DNA from: Planctomyces sp.
GTDB taxonomy: Bacteria; Planctomycetota; Planctomycetia; Planctomycetales; Planctomycetaceae
Direction of reading: 5' to 3'
NCBI GenBank assembly: GCA_016795105.1
Contig: JAEUIH010000046.1
Span: 1 to 60,098, forward strand
Length of the DNA: 60,098 nt
In this document: positions 55,964 through 60,098 of the stretch, one piece after another
Numbering within the stretch: the first letter of the stretch is position 1
Layout: every line of letters begins with the position of its first letter
Made by a program: the position numbers and the translations under genes
The notes under the pieces: generated by a model
Seen by the model: only the letters and a program-made list of their open reading frames with translations
Told to the model about the DNA's origin: nothing
Database searches by the model: none

Positions 55964-56830
55964 TCAACTGATTCTGGCCTGTCGCATGCGATTTCCCATC
56001 CAGAAGGCCATCTCGGGGGTATCTTCCGGAAAACTGCTGAGCATTAACCGCGTGATTGCTCGATCATCTTCATGGATCGTGGCAGCCAGACCATCGTTGT
56101 CCGGAAAACTGTGCCTCATACCGGCGAGAATCAGCACCCACGACTGGCTGTTCTGGCTGAGGGATCTCTGATCTGCTCGATCCCGGAGATATTCTTTGGC
56201 ACGCTCCTCATCAAAGGCGTAGTGCCAGAGACCAAATCGATCCATCAAATGGCAGCAAAGCAAATCCGACCAGCGTTCAGTGGATGCTCGCAGCTTGTCA
56301 ATCGATATCAGGTCCTGAGGAGACATCCGGTCATCGGCAAGACAGGAAGAAAGCGCCTTGTGTCGAACCGACAGATGACCAAGAAAAATATTGTGAGCAA
56401 CCGGGACTGTTCGATCGCTGTTGTGAGCCTTATCGCGTGCCACGACGAGCGTAGTCCAGATTCGAGCCACCATTTCATTAATCAGAATCTGCTCTGTCAG
56501 ACAACGCGTCGCAGACCGATGCGGCATCAGACCAACCAGATGGAGAGGATCACGAATGCTCAAACCGTTTTCGAGATCTGTCAAATCCCGCATCCAGCGG
56601 TTGAAGCGATTGCGGCTGAGAATGTAGTAGTCGCCAATCGTCTGATTTGGCAACTCCTGCGACTGGTCAAGGAACAGCTCTGAATGAGCGGCCATCAATG
56701 CAGCAACTTCGGTGAGGTAAGCAAGCTTCACGAGTCGATTCCAGGTTGCATAGGACGGGTTTGCTTCGGAAAGTTGGCGGTGCCCCTGTTCTCGCCGGAA
56801 CCCGAAAAGACTGATTCCGACCGCTGTCAC
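55964..56830 (-). CDS. Protein of unknown function
   Basis: A 288-residue protein, mostly helical, with several Arg/Asp-rich segments and no signal peptide. I recognise no domain. Segments such as TIGDYYILSRNRFNRWMRDL and AHNIFLGHLSVRHKALS look like structured helices. The start GTG 56830 is used because no earlier ATG fits; no ribosome binding site is clear. It is on the same strand as the PQQ/LamG gene, 96 bases upstream of it, so they could be co-transcribed. Confidence 0.62.
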   Translation of the reverse strand: MTAVGISLFGFRREQGHRQLSEANPSYATWNRLVKLAYLTEVAALMAAHSELFLDQSQELPNQTIGDYYILSRNRFNRWMRDLTDLENGLSIRDPLHLVGLMPHRSATRCLTEQILINEMVARIWTTLVVARDKAHNSDRTVPVAHNIFLGHLSVRHKALSSCLADDRMSPQDLISIDKLRASTERWSDLLCCHLMDRFGLWHYAFDEERAKEYLRDRADQRSLSQNSQSWVLILAGMRHSFPDNDGLAATIHEDDRAITRLMLSSFPEDTPEMAFWMGNRMRQARIS

Positions 56831-57124
56831 AGGGTGGATTCATCAATAAAGCAAACCGAATGCCTTTCGCCCTGCCTTTTGAATTCCTCGCGAACTCAGT
56901 GTTTCGCCAGGGAAACTGATGTTAAACGGCATCATCGGAGGCCATTTTCTGTTGACAGAATGCAACAGCAGCCTCCGGTTTTCCTGTGATCCCGGTCTCC
57001 AGGCTTTGGAATGACCTCCAGTCCCTGATATACTCCTGCGTTCGGCGACGCAGAACAGCCGATCAGCCAGGCTCGCCGGTAGGTCCGCCAGGAGATCGGC
57101 TGGGACCAGCAGATGGCCGAGTTC

Positions 57125-57158
57125 CAGCAATCACGGGAAAGCAGCAATCACGGGAAAG
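57125..57158. repeat. Perfect 17-base tandem repeat, two copies
   Basis: CAGCAATCACGGGAAAG occurs twice head to tail. 17 is not a multiple of three, so in a coding region the two copies would be read in different frames; this argues that the region is leader and not coding. Confidence 0.85.
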
Positions 57159-57172
57159 AAGGACAGTCAGAA

Positions 57173-57604
57173 GTGCCACCAAGAATTCGTCGAGAGGACC
57201 TGAAGGAAGGTGAGGTTCTCTGCAGCTATTGTACTGCAAAATGCTGTCGATACTTTGCACTCGGAATTGATGCACCCACGAAGTGGAACGACTTCGACAA
57301 CATGCGATGGTACATGATGCATGGACCAGTCTGCATCTTTGTCGACGACGGATGCTGGTTCCTGATGGTCATCGCCGACTGCCAGCACCTTCTCCCGGAT
57401 CAACGCTGCGGCGCCTATGAGACTCGGCCTCAGATTTGTCGAGTCTACACAACCGACAACTGTGAGTATGACGAAGACGGGGTCTATGATCAGTACTTCG
57501 AGACCCCCGAACAACTTTGGGAATACGCTCACGCTGTCATGCCGCCCCGCCCCCGTCGCACTGTCGGTGAACCCGTTCATCTGCCTCTGCTGACCGGCAT
57601 CTGA
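57173..57604 (+). CDS. YkgJ-family cysteine-cluster protein
   Basis: A 143-residue protein of the YkgJ/CxxCxxxCC family. The cluster LCSYCTAKCCRYF near residue 20 and the later CQHLLPDQRCGAYETRPQICRVY form the expected eight-Cys arrangement that binds zinc or Fe-S. The role is not known. GTG 57173 is preferred because AAGGA lies nine bases upstream and the earlier in-frame ATG (57113) would include the 17-base tandem duplication. hisS follows 71 bases downstream on the same strand. Confidence 0.82.
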   Translation: MPPRIRREDLKEGEVLCSYCTAKCCRYFALGIDAPTKWNDFDNMRWYMMHGPVCIFVDDGCWFLMVIADCQHLLPDQRCGAYETRPQICRVYTTDNCEYDEDGVYDQYFETPEQLWEYAHAVMPPRPRRTVGEPVHLPLLTGI

Positions 57605-57675
57605 GTTCTCGAGCGTTAGAGTGATCTTGAGCTCTCAATCAATATCGGACTTCAATCATACTGGAACTCACTTCC

Positions 57676-59010
57676 GTGTCGTCTTCCAAATCTCAAAAGA
57701 TCAAACCACAAACGTTGCGTGGATTTCGTGACTTCCTGCCGGATCAGATGATGGCTCGTGAGCATCTGATCGACATTGCTCGGTCTGTTTACCGCAGTTA
57801 TGGGTTCGCACCGATCGATACACCGGCCCTTGAATATGCCGAGGTTCTGCTGGGCAAAGGTGGTGAAGAATCTGACAAGCAGGTGTTTCGGTTTACGGAT
57901 CAGGGCGACCGCGATGTCGCGATGCGTTTTGACCTCACCGTCCCACTCGCTCGATTCGCAGCTCAGTATGTACAGGAACTGGGTGTGCCGTTCCGCAGGT
58001 ACCACATTGCACCAGTCTGGCGCGGTGAACGGCCTGCACGCGGACGCTTCAGAGAATTCATGCAGTGTGACTTTGATACGATTGGCACAACGAGCAACTC
58101 GGCAGACATCGAAACATTGTTCGTCATCAACGACTTACTCGAGAAGATCGGGATTGAACGATTTACGATTCGAGTCAACAACCGTCGGGTACTGAATGGG
58201 CTGCTGGAAAAGCACGACCTTCTGCCGCACACAGTTTCGATTCTGCGCGCACTGGATAAGCTCGACAAAATCGGACGCGAAGCCGTCATTGCCGAAATGG
58301 TCGAACGCACGGGAATTGACCCACAGCGAGCCGGACGAGTACTCGACATGGCGGAACTGAAGGGAACGCCGGAAGAAGTTCTGGCGGTCCTCGATGGAAT
58401 GCTGGCGGGCAGTCAGACCGGAGAACTTGGACTGGCAAATCTTCGAGAATTGTTCTCAGCGGTGAACAGCTGCGGCATTCCGAAGGAGCGAATCTCACTC
58501 GACGTCGCGATCGCCCGGGGACTCGACTATTACACCGGGACCATTTACGAAACCCTGTTGGGAGATCTCCCGGAAATCGGTTCGGTGTGTTCCGGCGGTC
58601 GATACGACAACCTTGCAGAACTGTTCACGTCTCAACAGCTTCCAGGAGTCGGCGCTAGTCTTGGACTGGATCGCATGCTGGCAGCGATGGAAGAGCTGGG
58701 GATGACTCAGAAAGCCACCACCCCGGCTCCGGTACTCGTCACAATGTTCGACGCATCACACATCAATGAATATCTGGCGATGGGGCGAGCACTGAGGAAA
58801 TCCGGAATTGGCGCCGAGGTTTATCCTGAGGCGAAGGGGATTGGCAAACAGATGAAGTACGCCGACAAAAAGGGATTTCGACTGGCCCTGATTGCAGGAG
58901 CGGATGAGTTCTCTCAGGGCGTCTGGCAAATTCGAAACCTCAAAGAAGGAAATCAACTGGCCGTCCCGGCCTCAGAGATCATCCCCCAAATTCAGAGTTT
59001 GCTAAAGTAG
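57676..59010 (+). CDS. hisS: Histidyl-tRNA synthetase
   Basis: A 444-residue class II aminoacyl-tRNA synthetase that charges tRNA-His. Motif 2 is RYHIAPVWRGERPARGRFRE, the histidine-specific ARGLDYYTGTIYE follows, and motif 3 is GASLGLDRML. A C-terminal anticodon-binding domain begins near LVTMFDASHIN. Length is normal. Start is GTG 57676. Its stop codon TAG is part of a family B hairpin repeat, and ssrA begins 284 bases downstream. Confidence 0.96.
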   Translation: MSSSKSQKIKPQTLRGFRDFLPDQMMAREHLIDIARSVYRSYGFAPIDTPALEYAEVLLGKGGEESDKQVFRFTDQGDRDVAMRFDLTVPLARFAAQYVQELGVPFRRYHIAPVWRGERPARGRFREFMQCDFDTIGTTSNSADIETLFVINDLLEKIGIERFTIRVNNRRVLNGLLEKHDLLPHTVSILRALDKLDKIGREAVIAEMVERTGIDPQRAGRVLDMAELKGTPEEVLAVLDGMLAGSQTGELGLANLRELFSAVNSCGIPKERISLDVAIARGLDYYTGTIYETLLGDLPEIGSVCSGGRYDNLAELFTSQQLPGVGASLGLDRMLAAMEELGMTQKATTPAPVLVTMFDASHINEYLAMGRALRKSGIGAEVYPEAKGIGKQMKYADKKGFRLALIAGADEFSQGVWQIRNLKEGNQLAVPASEIIPQIQSLLK

Positions 59011-59035
59011 CAGGCACATTCCATGTGCCGTCCGC
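59007..59035 (+). repeat. Dispersed hairpin repeat, family B (copy 2)
   Basis: GTAGCA, arm GGCACAT, loop TCC, arm ATGTGCC, GTCCGC. The TAG in GTAG is the hisS stop codon. Confidence 0.9.
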
Positions 59036-59072
59036 AACGCTCTGCCCGCGAGTCCCCGCCAGCCAGGACGGC

Positions 59073-59101
59073 GCGGACGGCAGACGGAGTCTGCCTGCTA
59101 C
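59073..59101 (-). repeat. Dispersed hairpin repeat, family B (copy 3)
   Basis: On the minus strand: GTAGCA, arm GGCAGAC, loop TCC, arm GTCTGCC, GTCCGC. It is inverted relative to its neighbours at 59007 and 59103. Confidence 0.9.
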
Positions 59102-59102
59102 A

Positions 59103-59131
59103 GTAGCAGGCACTCTCCGAGTGCCGTCCGC
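59103..59131 (+). repeat. Dispersed hairpin repeat, family B (copy 4)
   Basis: GTAGCA, arm GGCACTC, loop TCC, arm GAGTGCC, GTCCGC. It begins two bases after copy 3, forming a back-to-back inverted pair. Confidence 0.9.
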
Positions 59132-59294
59132 CCGCGACTCCTGCCCGAAAACCCCACGCAATACCGAGGAAATCTGTAATAGCCCCCCTTCACGAGCCGA
59201 CAAACAGTGTTAAGATGGTTGATGTTTGAATGAACAGGCAAGTACAGCTGTTCTGTTGACCAAAGTGTTAAGGCAATTTTTTCCGTGTAAAAAC

Positions 59295-59646
59295 GGGGGC
59301 GATCGGATTTGACTGGGTTTCCGTCGATCAGGGTGGCGTGTCGAGGTTGATCAGTTGGCCTCGTAAAAAGCTGATCACCAATAACTGCAAAACCGCAGTT
59401 CTCTCTCGCAGCCTAAATAAGGTTGCGCCGGCCTAAGGATCCTTGCCTGAGGAGCCGACCGCTGGTTACAAATTCGGGCTGGCATCAATTCACTGTCTGC
59501 TACGGTTGATGCAAGATTTGTTGCGGGCTAGTGGTGAAAGGTCTTGTTCATTGAACCTCGTCATCGCGAAATTAATCAACGAACTACACACGTAGAGGCT
59601 TTGGTTTAGGGGCAACAGGACGCGGGTTCGATTCCCGCCGCCTCCA
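59295..59646 (+). ncRNA. ssrA: Transfer-messenger RNA
   Basis: 352 bases. The 5' end GGGGGCG pairs with CGCCTCC at the 3' end to form the tRNA-like acceptor stem (one G-U pair). The T arm is GCGGG-TTCGATT-CCCGC. The tag frame starts at GCA 59387 after ATAACT and encodes AKPQFSLAA, ended by TAA at 59414-59416; the LAA end is the usual degron. The 3' CCA is not encoded, so it must be added. This RNA frees stalled ribosomes and tags the nascent protein for proteolysis with SmpB. Its 3' end is a classical integration site, but no second copy of it is in the window. Confidence 0.94.
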
Positions 59647-59662
59647 TTGGCCTGCGGCCAAT
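59646..59662 (+). other. Short hairpin at the tmRNA 3' end
   Basis: ATTGGCC-TGC-GGCCAAT, a perfect 7-bp stem that begins at the discriminator base of ssrA. There is no T-tract. It may help define the 3' end for RNase processing or act as a weak terminator. Confidence 0.45.
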
Positions 59663-60098
59663 AGAGAGTAGCCTGGAGAAAGTGGAGAGTAGAGCCGGTC
59701 ATTCGGTTCCGCCCATTTTCTCCTGGCGACTCGGTCTTTCTCGTTAAGACTCTCATGCCTGCCGCATTTGAGGTTGGGTCTTCCCGCGAAACGAGCGCAC
59801 CGAAAGGTCTCAAGAAGACCCTGCGAATCAGAGGGTCATTGCGATTTCGCTCCACTGAGAGATTCTTGATGGAACCTGCCGTATTTGGCTGTTGAATGAT
59901 ACGATTATTCATGCCCCCTCCCGCTCTCCTTTCAGGATTGCTTGATGAAGTCGATTTGATAACCTTGCAAGAACGACCTTTGGAGGATTTGACCGAATAA
60001 GAGCATCTGACTCGACAGAAATCAGCAACGCCCCGGACGTGCATCAAGACTTTTTCACCATCTCATGGAGCTCGTCCAGTCAGCGTGAGGCACTTTGC
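59647..60098. other. Right-edge region without a recognised gene
   Basis: About 450 bases after ssrA. The long minus frame across it continues into antisense of ssrA and is not believed. No tRNA or integrase motif is visible before the window ends. Confidence 0.45.

Noticed and set aside
59617-59646. Separate tRNA gene
   Set aside because: The T arm and acceptor strand belong to ssrA; no D or anticodon arm.
59490-60047. 185-codon minus frame containing GGGNRTRV
   Set aside because: It is antisense to the ssrA 3' end; GGGNRTRV is the translation of the T-arm region and a well-known false protein.
59646-60098. Integrated element at the tmRNA 3' end
   Set aside because: No integrase and no second copy of the ssrA 3' end in the window; the right edge cuts the region.

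Overview
The window looks like chromosomal DNA from a planctomycete (phylum Planctomycetota, probably Planctomycetaceae-like; genus not resolvable from sequence alone). The pointers are a Tat-exported DUF1501 protein, a DUF1559 protein with a prepilin-type N-terminus, very large secreted PQQ-propeller and multidomain carbohydrate enzymes, many ECF/alternative sigma factors, weak or absent Shine-Dalgarno sites with frequent GTG/TTG starts, and short dispersed hairpin repeats in gene ends.

Layout. 1-534: left-edge fragment of a serine recombinase with a small coupled upstream gene, the only clear mobile-element signal. 535-8606: DUF1501 protein, a 1169-residue esterase-esterase-xylanase fusion, a lipocalin-like secreted protein, a SpoIIE-type phosphatase and a decayed SDR dehydrogenase. 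8762-9688: an ECF sigma factor with a zinc anti-sigma-like partner and a plausible self-controlled promoter. 9698-14845: divergent sugar oxidoreductase/isomerase, a Trm112-like protein, an exported SAM methyltransferase, and a CobA-HemD fusion. 15343-21526: membrane protein, AhpD-like protein, isolated rplX, bcp, an orphan histidine kinase, rpoN and a second ECF-like sigma factor. 21560-26686: glpKDF and a divergent nagA-like deacetylase. 26690-32962: a minus-strand block thioredoxin, secreted DsrE-like protein, RND adaptor and RND pump. 33318-39962: hydrolase, dus, PLP decarboxylase, and overlapping aroA-rsmB. 40154-46867: a beta-lactamase-fold/PG-binding/D,D-carboxypeptidase fusion, DUF1559 protein, outer-membrane barrel, short GlmU and an ACT-domain regulator. 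46937-50749: VOC protein and a tight molybdate-type ABC operon (tandem ModA fusion, ModB, ModC, MoaD/ThiS). 50815-56830: a 1304-residue methyltransferase-like/PQQ/LamG protein with a coupled secreted partner, and a gene of unknown function. 57173-59646: YkgJ-like Fe-S/Zn cluster protein, hisS and the tmRNA gene ssrA.

The most unusual non-coding signal is a family of about 29-bp hairpin repeats (seven copies here). Their stem arms differ between copies but every change is compensated on the opposite arm, the TCC loop and flanks are constant, and in two genes the repeat itself supplies the stop codon. This points to selection on a folded element at gene ends. No CRISPR array, prophage or recognisable defence system was found; the recombinase continues beyond the window, so an element may lie to its left.
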